From Colimorpha sp045222795 (GTDB lineage: Bacteria; Bacteroidota; Bacteroidia; Bacteroidales; P3), in contig JBGUZF010000127.1 of the NCBI GenBank assembly GCA_045222795.1, positions 1 to 9,565 of the forward strand: DNA of 9,565 nt, given 5' to 3'. A model generated the notes under the pieces. That model had not been told where the DNA came from. It did not search any database and saw only the letters and a program-made list of their open reading frames with translations. Positions 1 through 6,609 of this stretch are shown in pieces (the stretch's first letter is position 1; each line of letters opens with the position of its first letter). The translations under genes and the position numbers were made by a program.

Positions 1-574
1 CATCGTAAGTGTTGAGCAGGCCAAGGTTGTAGCCGCCGAAGAAACGGATGCCGTTGTACTGCAGGTTCACACCGACGGTGGCGCCGAGGTCCAATTTCTT
101 CATGTCGGTATTATCGCCATACCAATCGGTCTCCGTGGTGGTCTCAGTACCAAGAACGGTGTAGGTGGATGTGGTCTTTCCGCTGAGGGCGAAGTTGATG
201 GTGGGACCGGCAAACACAGAGAGCTTCAAGGCATCGCTGAGTTTCAAGCCATAGTTGAACAGGATGGGCACATCGACGAGGCTCTGGTTGTAGGTATCTT
301 TGGCGGTGACACCAAGGACGGTGGTCTCTTCAGAACCCATGTTCATGCGATAGTTGACACCAAGGCTCACACCGAGGTCGCCGGTGAGGTTGATGTTGTA
401 GTTCACGCCGGCGAAGAAGCCGTTGAGGTTCATGGTGTTGGTGCTGCTGGTGCTACCACTGGTGACAGTGGTCTTGTAGGTCTGCGGGGCAAAACCCACG
501 TTGATACCCAGCTGGGCATTGGCAATTCCTGCGAACAGCACGGTGGCTGCTACAAATGCGAATACTTTTTTCAT
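1..574 (-). CDS. Outer-membrane beta-barrel protein (PorT/OMP_b-brl_2-like), 3' end off window
   Basis: The gene starts at the ATG complementary to 572-574 and stays open to the left edge, so about 191 N-terminal residues are visible and the C-terminus is missing. The N-terminus is a classic signal peptide (MKKVFAFVAATVLFAGIANA, then QLG). The mature part alternates polar and hydrophobic residues in strand-like stretches such as GVNYNINLTGDLGVSLGVNY, LSVFAGPTINFALSG and GIRFFGGYNLGL. This is typical of small Bacteroidota outer-membrane barrels of the porin/PorT family. It probably sits in the outer membrane; no substrate can be inferred. It begins 36 nt after the stop of the acyl-CoA synthetase gene on the same strand, so cotranscription is possible. 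The region before the start is A/T-rich and lacks a Shine-Dalgarno sequence. The family call is fairly firm; the function is unknown. Confidence 0.85.
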   Translation of the reverse strand, partial: MKKVFAFVAATVLFAGIANAQLGINVGFAPQTYKTTVTSGSTSSTNTMNLNGFFAGVNYNINLTGDLGVSLGVNYRMNMGSEETTVLGVTAKDTYNQSLVDVPILFNYGLKLSDALKLSVFAGPTINFALSGKTTSTYTVLGTETTTETDWYGDNTDMKKLDLGATVGVNLQYNGIRFFGGYNLGLLNTYD

Positions 575-610
575 TGTTTTGATATTTTGGTTAATAAAAA
601 AGTTTTCTGT

Positions 611-2683
611 TTATTTCTCCAGGCGGATACGGGCGTCGACGGCGGTGACGTAGCGCGGGTTGCCGAGGAGCGGGTTGAGGTCCATCTCGGCAATCTCGGG
701 AGCGGCCTGCACGAGGGCGCTGACGCGGGCCACCTGCTCGGCGTAGAGGTCAATGTTGACGCCCTCCTGACCACGCACGCCTTCGAGAATCTTGTAGCCC
801 TTGAGCTGCTTGAGCATCTCCTTGGCCTCGGCGGCGGTGATGGGAGCCAGTGCGCTCTGCACGTCCTTGAGCACCTCGATGAAGATGCCGCCCAGACCGA
901 AGAACACCTGGTGGCCGAACTTCTCGTCGCGGATGGCACCGATGTAGACATCGAGACCGTCGAGCATCGGGTACATCTCCACAGCGTAGGTCTCGGGGAT
1001 GACGATGAGGCGATCGAACTCCTTGGCCACGGTGTCAAGGTCCTTGACGCCAAGGGTCACGCCACCCACGTCGCTCTTGTGCAGCGGACCGACAACCTTC
1101 ATCACGAGGGGCACATCCTTCGAGCAGCCCACCTCCTTGGCGAAGGCGAGGGCATCCTCTTTCTTGGAGACCTCGACGCTCTTCTTGCGGCTGATACCAG
1201 CGGCGTCGAGCAGCTCGTTGTAGTCGGCAATCTCCATATAGCCGTCCTTGCAGCGGTCGATGGTCTTGCGGATGCGGGCCACGTCGATCTTGGGCGTCTC
1301 CACATGCTCGGGCTGCGGCTTGGGAGTGTTGTAAACCTTCACGAGGGCATTGCCCAGCACGCACTCCTCGGGGAAGTTGATATTGCCCTTGGCGATGAAG
1401 TCGTTGATTTCGTCCTTGACGTTGATAATCGAAGGCAGCACGGGGAAGATAGGCTTCTTGCAAGTGCGCATCTTCTGGTCGAGCAGGTCGTAGACCTCCT
1501 TGTTCGAGAACAGTCCCGGCGAACCGAAGATGACCACCGAGAAGTCGATGTCGGTGTATTCGTTCTCGACGGTGTCGATGATATAACCCAGCTGCTCGGC
1601 GGTGCCGGTGGCGAGGAAGTCGATGGGGTTGCCCACCGAGGAGCCTCCGAAGAGTTTCTCCAAGAGGGCGGGGCTGGCGGGGTGTTCCTTCAGCGAGGGC
1701 ACCTCCATGCCGCCGTTCGACAGCACGTCGGTGAGCATCACAGCAGGACCGCCGGCGTGAGTGATGACGGCGCAGCGTTTGCCCTTCAGTTCGGGATACA
1801 TGAAGACACCGCAGACGGTGGTCAGCTCCTGACGGTTCTGGCAGCGCACGATGCCGGCCTTGCGGAACAGGGCGTCGACGGCAGCGTCGTTGGTGGCCAG
1901 GGCGCCAGTATGGCTGCTGGCGGCGCGACTGCCTGCGGCCGAGCCACCGCTCTTGATGGCGGCGATATGGCAGCCTTTGTTGATAAGGCTGCGGCTGTGC
2001 TTGAGGAGTCGGGCGGGGTCGCCAATCTTCTCCATGTAGAGCATAATGACATGCGAGGACTTCACGGGGTCGAAGGTCTCGTCGAGGTGTTCGAGGACGT
2101 CCTCGATACCCAGCTGGGCGCTGTTGCCAACAGCCCACACGCTATTGAACTTGAGACCGTTACTCATGCCGTACTCCTTGATAAACACGGCGGTGGCACC
2201 GCTGCCGGTGATGAAGTCGACACCCTTGGGGTCCAGCGGGGGAATGGGGGTGTCGAAGCAGCCGGCGTAGTTCACGTTGAGGAAACCGGTACAGTTGGGA
2301 CCGATGAGCGAGCCGCCCACCGAGTTGATGGTATCGACGATGTGCTTCTCAATCTCAGCACCCTCGTGGCTCTCCTCCGAGAAGCCGGCGCTGACGATAA
2401 TGAAGCCCTTGCAGCCCTTCTCCTTGGCCAGCACGTCGACCGTCTGGGCGCAGAACTTGGCGGCGATGCAGAGGATGGCGCAGTCGACCTGCGGCAGGTC
2501 GTCGACCTTGGCGTAGCACTTCACGCCCTGCACCTCGGTCTCCTTGGGGTTCACGGCATAGACCTGACCCTTGAAGGGGCTCTCCAAGAGGTTCTTCAGC
2601 GACTTGCCGCCGGGTTTATGGATGTCGGACGAAGCACCGCAAATGACGATGCTGCGGGGATTGAGTAGTTCTTTTGCTATCAT
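611..2683 (-). CDS. ADP-forming acetate/acyl-CoA ligase (fused alpha-beta acyl-CoA synthetase)
   Basis: This 690-residue protein matches the NDP-forming acyl-CoA synthetase family. These enzymes convert acyl-CoA, ADP and phosphate reversibly to acid, CoA and ATP in the cytoplasm. They often act in acetate formation by substrate-level phosphorylation. Domains in order are a CoA-binding Rossmann domain (about 8-105, with SIVICGASSD near the start), succinyl-CoA-ligase-like domains (about 150-440, with GPNCTGF at 128-134), and a C-terminal ATP-grasp domain (about 475-690). The expected phosphohistidine is His258 in SSHTGALA. The ATP-grasp domain keeps KVVGPLHKSDVGGV with His535, GLGGIFIEVLKD near 597-607, GVRGQEG near 635-641 and EMDLNPLL near 666-673. 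Length and residue set are those of an intact fused alpha-beta enzyme. The ATG at 2683 gives a normal N-terminus. The acyl substrate (acetate or a branched or aryl acid) cannot be told from sequence alone. Confidence 0.95.
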   Translation of the reverse strand: MIAKELLNPRSIVICGASSDIHKPGGKSLKNLLESPFKGQVYAVNPKETEVQGVKCYAKVDDLPQVDCAILCIAAKFCAQTVDVLAKEKGCKGFIIVSAGFSEESHEGAEIEKHIVDTINSVGGSLIGPNCTGFLNVNYAGCFDTPIPPLDPKGVDFITGSGATAVFIKEYGMSNGLKFNSVWAVGNSAQLGIEDVLEHLDETFDPVKSSHVIMLYMEKIGDPARLLKHSRSLINKGCHIAAIKSGGSAAGSRAASSHTGALATNDAAVDALFRKAGIVRCQNRQELTTVCGVFMYPELKGKRCAVITHAGGPAVMLTDVLSNGGMEVPSLKEHPASPALLEKLFGGSSVGNPIDFLATGTAEQLGYIIDTVENEYTDIDFSVVIFGSPGLFSNKEVYDLLDQKMRTCKKPIFPVLPSIINVKDEINDFIAKGNINFPEECVLGNALVKVYNTPKPQPEHVETPKIDVARIRKTIDRCKDGYMEIADYNELLDAAGISRKKSVEVSKKEDALAFAKEVGCSKDVPLVMKVVGPLHKSDVGGVTLGVKDLDTVAKEFDRLIVIPETYAVEMYPMLDGLDVYIGAIRDEKFGHQVFFGLGGIFIEVLKDVQSALAPITAAEAKEMLKQLKGYKILEGVRGQEGVNIDLYAEQVARVSALVQAAPEIAEMDLNPLLGNPRYVTAVDARIRLEK

Positions 2684-2940
2684 ATCTTTACTTTTATGTT
2701 TTTTTTACATTAATATGCTTATAACGCCAAAAGCATATATTTATTGTTGCATTATTAAAAAATCATAAAAAAAAGACCCAAACGCCCCATAAACGTCCAT
2801 TGATTTTCAATCGATTCCCAGTTGTTCTTCAGTCGTTCTTCTGTCATCCACTGAAGAACGACTGAAGAACAACCGAAGAACAACCGAGAAACTGAGGGTG
2901 CTGATGGCAATATAAAAGCACCTTATACGTTATTCTATAC
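2684..2940. other. Divergent intergenic region with AT-rich leader and hairpin repeat
   Basis: This 257-nt gap separates the acyl-CoA synthetase gene (leftward) from the GNAT-HD gene (rightward) and must hold promoters for both unless transcripts enter from elsewhere. The left part (2684-2775) is very A/T-rich with homopolymer runs, as expected for a Bacteroidota promoter and leader. I found no convincing TTTG...TAnnTTTG promoter match on either strand. The right part carries the 11-bp repeat hairpin annotated separately. No small ORF with a convincing start was seen. Confidence 0.6.
2821..2885. repeat. 11-bp tandem repeats arranged as a 21-bp perfect inverted repeat
   Basis: The arms at 2821-2841 and 2853-2873 are perfectly complementary over 21 bp, with an 11-nt loop at 2842-2852. 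Each arm is itself a tandem repeat of an 11-mer. On the plus strand, GAAGAACGACT (2853-2863) is followed by GAAGAACAACC at 2864-2874 and again at 2875-2885. The left arm contains two copies of the same unit on the minus strand. The element lies between two divergent gene starts, about 55 nt before the GNAT-HD ATG, so it is badly placed for a terminator of either neighbour. It may be a dispersed genomic repeat, a cruciform or protein-binding site, or a 5' UTR hairpin. Confidence 0.85.
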
Positions 2941-4098
2941 ATGAATCGTACCATTCGTCCCACCACCGAAGCCGACATCGAGGCTGTGATGCAGATGTAC
3001 GCTTACTCGCGTTCGTTGATGCGTGCCGCTGGCAACACCGTGCAGTGGACCGGCTACCCCACCGAGGAGGACATACGCGACGACATACGCCGCGGCGTGT
3101 CGTACATCGTCGAGCAGGCGGGCCGCCCCGTGGCAACCTTCGCACTGGTGCCAGGCGTGGAGCCCACCTACGACTTCATCGACCACGGTCGCTGGATAGA
3201 TGAACAGACTCCTTACGTCACCGTGCACCGCGTGGCTAAGACCGAAGGCGTCAGCGGCATCGCCGAACTGGTGTTCCGCATCGCCAAGGAGCGCCACAAC
3301 CACCTGCGTGTCGACACCCATGCCACCAACGCCGCCATGCGCCACATGATGGACAAGGAGGGCTTCGTCTATTGCGGCATCATCTATATGCCAGACGGCT
3401 CACCGCGCGTGGCCTACGAATGGTGGCGCTACGACGAGGTGCCCACCAGCCTCAAAGACTACGTGGAACATGAGATACTGCCGCGCCACGAGCACTACGA
3501 CACCGCCCACCGCCCCGACCACATACGCCGCGTCATCGCGCGGGCGATGACGATAGTGGGAAACGGAAAGTGGAAAACGGAAAGTCACGCATCCGAGAGA
3601 CTTTCCTCTTTACACTTTCCACTTTACACTTACGCCGCCGCCGCCATGCACGACATCGGCATCTGCGAAGGCCGCGAGGTGCACCACCTGGCCTCGGGGC
3701 GCATCATCCGCGCCTGCCGCGAGCTGCGCCAGTGGTTCAGCGAAGAGGAGATAGAGCTTATCGCCCAGGCCGCCGAAGACCACCGTGCCTCGGCCACCTC
3801 GAAACCGCGCTCGCTGCTGGGCTGCATCATCGCCGAGGCCGACCGCGACGTGGAGCCCGAGACCATAGTGCGCCGCACCATCGAGTACGGCCTCTCGCAC
3901 TACCCCGAGCTCGACCGCGAAGGCCACTGGCAGCGCACCCTCCAGCACCTCGACGAGAAATACTCCGAGCACGGATATATCAAGCTGTGGCTCGACGACT
4001 CGCCCAACGCCGCCCCTTTGGCCGACCTCCGCGCCCTCATCCGCGACCACGCCCGCCTCCGGCCCCTCTTCGACGAATTCTATACCGATAATAGATGA
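2941..4098 (+). CDS. GNAT acetyltransferase fused to HD-domain phosphohydrolase
   Basis: This 385-residue protein has two recognisable halves. Residues 1-165 resemble a GNAT N-acetyltransferase: IRPTTEADIEAVMQMY at the start, a V-H-R-V-A strand near 95-99, and RVDTHATNAAMRHMMDKEGFVYCGII near 123-148, typical of the acetyl-CoA-binding C-terminal half. Residues about 180-345 look like an HD-domain metal phosphohydrolase, with His194 in DHIRRV, the His237-Asp238 pair in MHDIG, His281 in EDHR and Asp301/Asp303 in AEADRD. The metal ligands appear complete. Substrates of both halves are unknown. Residues 206-231 are encoded by a low-complexity heptamer element that sits between the first metal His and the HD pair. 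The next gene's ATG overlaps this stop codon. No Shine-Dalgarno precedes the ATG at 2941, but this start gives a complete GNAT domain. Confidence 0.88.
   Translation: MNRTIRPTTEADIEAVMQMYAYSRSLMRAAGNTVQWTGYPTEEDIRDDIRRGVSYIVEQAGRPVATFALVPGVEPTYDFIDHGRWIDEQTPYVTVHRVAKTEGVSGIAELVFRIAKERHNHLRVDTHATNAAMRHMMDKEGFVYCGIIYMPDGSPRVAYEWWRYDEVPTSLKDYVEHEILPRHEHYDTAHRPDHIRRVIARAMTIVGNGKWKTESHASERLSSLHFPLYTYAAAAMHDIGICEGREVHHLASGRIIRACRELRQWFSEEEIELIAQAAEDHRASATSKPRSLLGCIIAEADRDVEPETIVRRTIEYGLSHYPELDREGHWQRTLQHLDEKYSEHGYIKLWLDDSPNAAPLADLRALIRDHARLRPLFDEFYTDNR
3556..3633. repeat. Inverted arrays of heptamer repeats inside the GNAT-HD gene
   Basis: The left array reads GTGGGAA, ACGGAAA, GTGGAAA, ACGGAAA (3556-3583). 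The right array reads CTTTCCT, CTTTACA, CTTTCCA, CTTTACA, CTTAC (3601-3633), roughly the reverse complement. The two can pair in an imperfect hairpin: 24 Watson-Crick pairs of 31 positions, with an inner perfect 8-bp stem (3579-3586 with 3599-3606) and a 12-nt loop. The block is 78 nt, exactly 26 codons, and keeps the frame open. It is much richer in A/T than the surrounding GC-rich coding sequence, suggesting insertion or replacement of an HD-domain linker. Confidence 0.8.
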
Positions 4099-4586
4099 AT
4101 ACTGTACTGATAATACTGGCCTTTGTCTGCCTCATTGTAGGAATCCTCGGTGCCATCATCCCCGGCCTGCCGGGACCGCCGGTGAGCTGGGTGGGACTGC
4201 TGCTGGCAAGCCTCACGCCGTGGGTCGAGTGCAACACAACGCTGCTGGTGGTCACCGCCGTGCTGGCCTTGATAATCACCGTGCTCGACTATGTGGTGCC
4301 GTCACTCTCCACCAAGCGCAGCGGCGGCTCGAAATACGGTGTCTGGGGCTGCAACATAGGCCTCGTCATCTCCATCATAGGACTTCCCTTCGGCCCTCAG
4401 GGCCTGCTGGGCGTCATCTTCTGGCCCTTTATCGGCGCTCTCGTGGGCGAATATATTAAAAGCCGCGAAATGGCCCCGGCGCTGCGTGCTGCCTGGGGCG
4501 CGTTCCTCGGCTTTCTCACCGGCACATTGCTCAAACTTGCCTACTGCGTGGCGCTGCTGGTCATCGTCATTGTTGACCTCTTCTAG
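4095..4586 (+). CDS. DUF456 family integral membrane protein
   Basis: This 163-residue protein is very hydrophobic, with predicted membrane segments near residues 4-24, 29-42, 48-69, 84-98, 103-120 and 132-161. The glycine- and proline-rich N-terminus (GILGAIIPGLPGPPVSWVG), the central KRSGGSKYGVWGCNIG (74-89) and a second glycine-rich repeat (GLPFGPQGLLGVIFWPFIGALVGEY) match the DUF456 family pattern. The family has no established function; the protein should sit in the inner membrane. Its ATG overlaps the stop of the GNAT-HD gene by four bases (ATGA), which argues for translational coupling and a shared transcript. It ends 21 nt from the stop of a convergent gene, and no clear terminator hairpin was seen in that gap. 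Confidence 0.87.
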   Translation: MNTVLIILAFVCLIVGILGAIIPGLPGPPVSWVGLLLASLTPWVECNTTLLVVTAVLALIITVLDYVVPSLSTKRSGGSKYGVWGCNIGLVISIIGLPFGPQGLLGVIFWPFIGALVGEYIKSREMAPALRAAWGAFLGFLTGTLLKLAYCVALLVIVIVDLF

Positions 4587-4607
4587 TCCCGCAGGGGCCA
4601 ACAGCTT

Positions 4608-5204
4608 TTAAAATGAATAGCCAACCTTAAAACAAAACAAATGCTTTAAGATATACATTACTCTAACGTCTTCAAAAAGTGGAGTAATGCCACCATTGGC
4701 AAAATGAGCAGCTATAAATGGGTTAAATTGAACTTCAAGACTGATGCCTTTCCACTTGCCTCCATTAACACCAATTCCATAGATAGGGCAGAAGCGATGT
4801 TCGCTATAATGATATGCATTCGTATGGATGTTCCACCCATCGCTGCCTGCGAAAATGTCGTAAGTTCCCCATGCATAAACAAACGATACACCTCCTTGGG
4901 CAAACATCCTGACAAAACGGGCGTCAAGGAAATACCAACGGTAGGTCAGCGACGGGAAAAGCATGTTTGTTGGATATAGCTGGAAATTCCCTACATTAAG
5001 TTTAGGGGAAATACCCACAGACAATTCGATGGCGTGGCGACGGGCAAAGCCTAATTCGTAGGAAACAACCGGACAAGCAATAGCCCATAAATTGGCTTTC
5101 ACCACCTGACGGAAATTTTGATTTGCCGTTGTCTGTATGGTATCCTGTGCACAAATAGAGGCACCGTATACCAGCAATAACAGTATGATAATACTCTTTC
5201 TCAT
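4608..5204 (-). CDS. Outer-membrane beta-barrel A (DUF3575-like), partner of lipoprotein A
   Basis: This 198-residue protein has a signal peptide (MRKSIIILLLLVYGASICAQ). A barrel-like mature part follows: VKANLWAIACPVVSYELGF (36-54), then SLTYRWYF (85-92), and it ends in aromatic FKVGYSF, as many outer-membrane barrels do. The K-N-L...YE start and the R-x-Y/W motif resemble DUF3575 proteins of Bacteroidales. Residues 119-128 read AGSDGWNIHT, a motif shared with barrels B and C in this window. Its ATG overlaps the stop of lipoprotein A (ATGA at 5201-5204), and a GGAGG sits five nt upstream. It is more diverged than B and C are from each other, and visibly more A/T-rich (97 G+C of 240 bases counted at 4621-4860, about 40%). 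Role unknown; it is the last gene of the probable operon. Confidence 0.8.
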   Translation of the reverse strand: MRKSIIILLLLVYGASICAQDTIQTTANQNFRQVVKANLWAIACPVVSYELGFARRHAIELSVGISPKLNVGNFQLYPTNMLFPSLTYRWYFLDARFVRMFAQGGVSFVYAWGTYDIFAGSDGWNIHTNAYHYSEHRFCPIYGIGVNGGKWKGISLEVQFNPFIAAHFANGGITPLFEDVRVMYILKHLFCFKVGYSF

Positions 5205-5575
5205 TTATCCCTCCAATCCATACCGATATATAGCGATAGGGTATCTGGTGGCCTTAGATATTTAAATCTACAAAGAGTATCTTCCTGATGGAGGATAGAC
5301 ACCTCAGCGTATTCTATATGCATTTTGGCGTCACCTCGGGCTATCGGGTCAATACCAATATTGTAGGCAAAGCCAAAGCGCCCTTGGCTGTCGGTGCGTA
5401 CCATGCCAAGAGTATCACCATACGCAGACCTGTATGTGAATGCTAGGTCTTCTCCCGGCATTGGGTCAGTAAGGGTGCTGTCGCTATACAGCGTACCACG
5501 GACATAGTATGTTTCCGTATCGGTACACGAAACCAATAGCAGTACACTTAACAGCGCAAGGGCAATCTTTTTCAT
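5201..5575 (-). CDS. Small lipoprotein A with beta-sandwich-like core
   Basis: This 124-residue protein starts at the ATG complementary to 5573-5575. An upstream in-frame ATG at 5665 would add residues lying inside the preceding barrel gene and would hide the signal peptide. The lipobox is LLLVSC with Cys17 as lipid attachment site. The mature part has RGTLYSDST (26-34) and TDSQGRFGFAY (61-71), the Gly-Thr strand and D-x-x-G-R-(F/W)-x-F turn seen in carboxypeptidase-regulatory or transthyretin-like beta-sandwich domains. Lipoproteins B and C share the same two blocks, but A lacks their WPGCW segment. It starts 4 nt after the preceding barrel's stop and overlaps barrel A by four bases. It is likely anchored in the outer membrane; function is unknown. 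Confidence 0.82.
   Translation of the reverse strand: MKKIALALLSVLLLVSCTDTETYYVRGTLYSDSTLTDPMPGEDLAFTYRSAYGDTLGMVRTDSQGRFGFAYNIGIDPIARGDAKMHIEYAEVSILHQEDTLCRFKYLRPPDTLSLYIGMDWRDK
5209..5214 (-). promoter_or_regulatory. Shine-Dalgarno of barrel A (GGAGGG)
   Basis: On the minus strand GGAGGG is followed by ATAA and the ATG of barrel A, placing the GGAGG core five nt from the start, inside the last codons of lipoprotein A. Strong Shine-Dalgarno sequences are uncommon in Bacteroidota, and none of the non-barrel-partner genes here has one. Confidence 0.75.
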
Positions 5576-5579
5576 AGTC

Positions 5580-6095
5580 TTACAGTTCCATGCCGATGCG
5601 GATGCCAGCGCCGGAGTGGTTGATTGTGGTGCCACCATTGTAATAAGGGTGCTCGGTGGGCTCATAGAAGGTGCCGGTGAGCATCACATTGATGGCGAAG
5701 TGGCGCTTGGATGCGAAGCGCAGGCCAAAAGCCAGGTCGGCATAGAGGCCGGTGCTCTCGGAGAGGTAGGAGCCGGCACGGAACGACAGCACGGGGGTGA
5801 TGTTGCTGCGGTAGCTGAAGTTGTAGCGGATTGCAGCATAGACGGGCATCAAGAAGTCGCTCTCGTTGCCAATCATGGTGAAGCCGAGACCCACGAAGCA
5901 GTGGTCGTTCATGTAGAAGCCATGGGTGGTGCCGACGCCGAGGAACGAGTGCTCCTTGCTGACAAGCTGCAGGCTGTTCTCCTCCTCGATGAAGGCGCGG
6001 TAGCCGCTGGGGATGGTGATGTTGGCGTTCTCCTCCTGTGCGGAGAGACCGAAGGCCATGACTAGCATGGCGACGATAAGGATGGTCTTTTTCAT
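5580..6095 (-). CDS. Small outer-membrane beta-barrel protein
   Basis: This 171-residue protein has a clear signal peptide (MKKTILIVAMLVMAFGLSAQ, then EENANITIPSGYRAF). The rest is made of amphipathic strand-like stretches: FLGVGTTHGFYM, VGLGFTMIG, MPVYAAIRYNFSY, PVLSFRAGSYLS, LYADLAFGLRFASKRHFAINVML and SGAGIRIGMEL. This fits a small eight-stranded-type outer-membrane barrel of the general porin-like class. It does not carry the DGWxxHT motif of barrels A, B and C and is not preceded by a Shine-Dalgarno; its leader is A-rich. It lies 21 nt after the radical-SAM-associated-type lipoprotein and 4 nt before lipoprotein A. That placement suggests it may be a membrane partner for either. The function is not known. 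Confidence 0.8.
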   Translation of the reverse strand: MKKTILIVAMLVMAFGLSAQEENANITIPSGYRAFIEEENSLQLVSKEHSFLGVGTTHGFYMNDHCFVGLGFTMIGNESDFLMPVYAAIRYNFSYRSNITPVLSFRAGSYLSESTGLYADLAFGLRFASKRHFAINVMLTGTFYEPTEHPYYNGGTTINHSGAGIRIGMEL

Positions 6096-6116
6096 TGTTG
6101 TATTGTTTTTGATTTG

Positions 6117-6593
6117 TTATTTGTCTGTTTTCTCTTTCATGGTAACATCGAGCTTGATAAAGCCTTCTCCATCGTACCAACCGTCACCGCCTATGGTTGG
6201 AACGCCGCTGGTCTTGACTGTCACGATTGTGTCTTGATAGTTGCCATTCTCGGTGCCGTCGGTATCAAAGAAGCCAACATCAATATTTTCACCGGGGAAC
6301 CACCAACTGTATGTAACACTATAGCGTCCGTCGGCGTCTGTCGTGTCATGATACCTGGCAGACATCAAAGTGTCTGCCTCTTCGTCCCATGGGTTGTAGC
6401 GGCCCACACCGATGCCCGGAATGGGTTGACCGTCGGCATTGGTGACTGTGCCGAGAACATGGTAGGTTGCTTCAGGGGTGCCGTACTCGCAGGCGGTGTT
6501 GAATATCTTCTCACAACCAACAAGATTGATGCCCAGCAATCCACCAAGGGTAACCAGCAGCCAGGTCTTCAGTTTAAGGTACTTTATCTTCAT
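6117..6593 (-). CDS. Radical-SAM-associated-type putative lipoprotein
   Basis: The start chosen is the ATG complementary to 6591-6593, giving 158 residues. A longer in-frame start at 6674 would run into the preceding barrel gene and bury the signal peptide. The lipobox is NLVGC with Cys27; a second cysteine is Cys35. CEYGTPEATYHVLGTV (35-50), then ADGQPIPGIGV (53-63) and a D-x-x-G-R-Y-S-V turn (87-94) match what I recall of the Bacteroidetes lipoprotein family found beside a dedicated radical SAM enzyme (the TIGR04133/TIGR04134 rSAM/lipoprotein system). The fold is probably a beta-sandwich on the outer membrane. No radical SAM gene is in this window, so a partner, if any, lies outside. The acidic C-terminal half ends in KEKTDK. 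The family match is from memory of its motif. Confidence 0.75.
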   Translation of the reverse strand: MKIKYLKLKTWLLVTLGGLLGINLVGCEKIFNTACEYGTPEATYHVLGTVTNADGQPIPGIGVGRYNPWDEEADTLMSARYHDTTDADGRYSVTYSWWFPGENIDVGFFDTDGTENGNYQDTIVTVKTSGVPTIGGDGWYDGEGFIKLDVTMKEKTDK

Positions 6594-6609
6594 ACTTATG
6601 TTTTTTTTA

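Noticed and set aside
587..2668. A 693-codon open frame on the plus strand opposite the acyl-CoA synthetase
   Set aside because: It mirrors the real gene frame almost end to end, is rich in Val, Leu, His, Asp and Gly as antisense of GC-biased codons, and shows no recognisable domain. The minus-strand enzyme has a full set of family motifs.
2799..2811. Short palindrome ATTGA...TCAAT beside the 11-mer hairpin
   Set aside because: Five-base arms in AT-rich DNA are expected by chance.
2684..2940. Bacteroidota-type promoters (TTTG, about 19-21 nt, TAnnTTTG) for the divergent genes
   Set aside because: Only partial matches were found on either strand, for example TACGTTAT near 2926, with no good upstream element. 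I do not annotate them.
3570..4091. A plus-strand open frame of 173 codons within the GNAT-HD gene
   Set aside because: The product is extremely rich in Arg, Pro and His, typical of a shifted frame in GC-rich DNA. It overlaps a well-supported HD domain.
4587..4607. Terminator between convergent DUF456 and barrel A genes
   Set aside because: The gap is 21 nt and the only palindrome is a three-base CCC/GGG pair. It is too weak to call.
5576..5665. N-terminal extension of lipoprotein A from an upstream in-frame ATG
   Set aside because: It lies inside the preceding barrel gene and would place 30 extra residues before the lipobox signal peptide. The same reasoning rejects long starts at 6674, 7338 and 7775.
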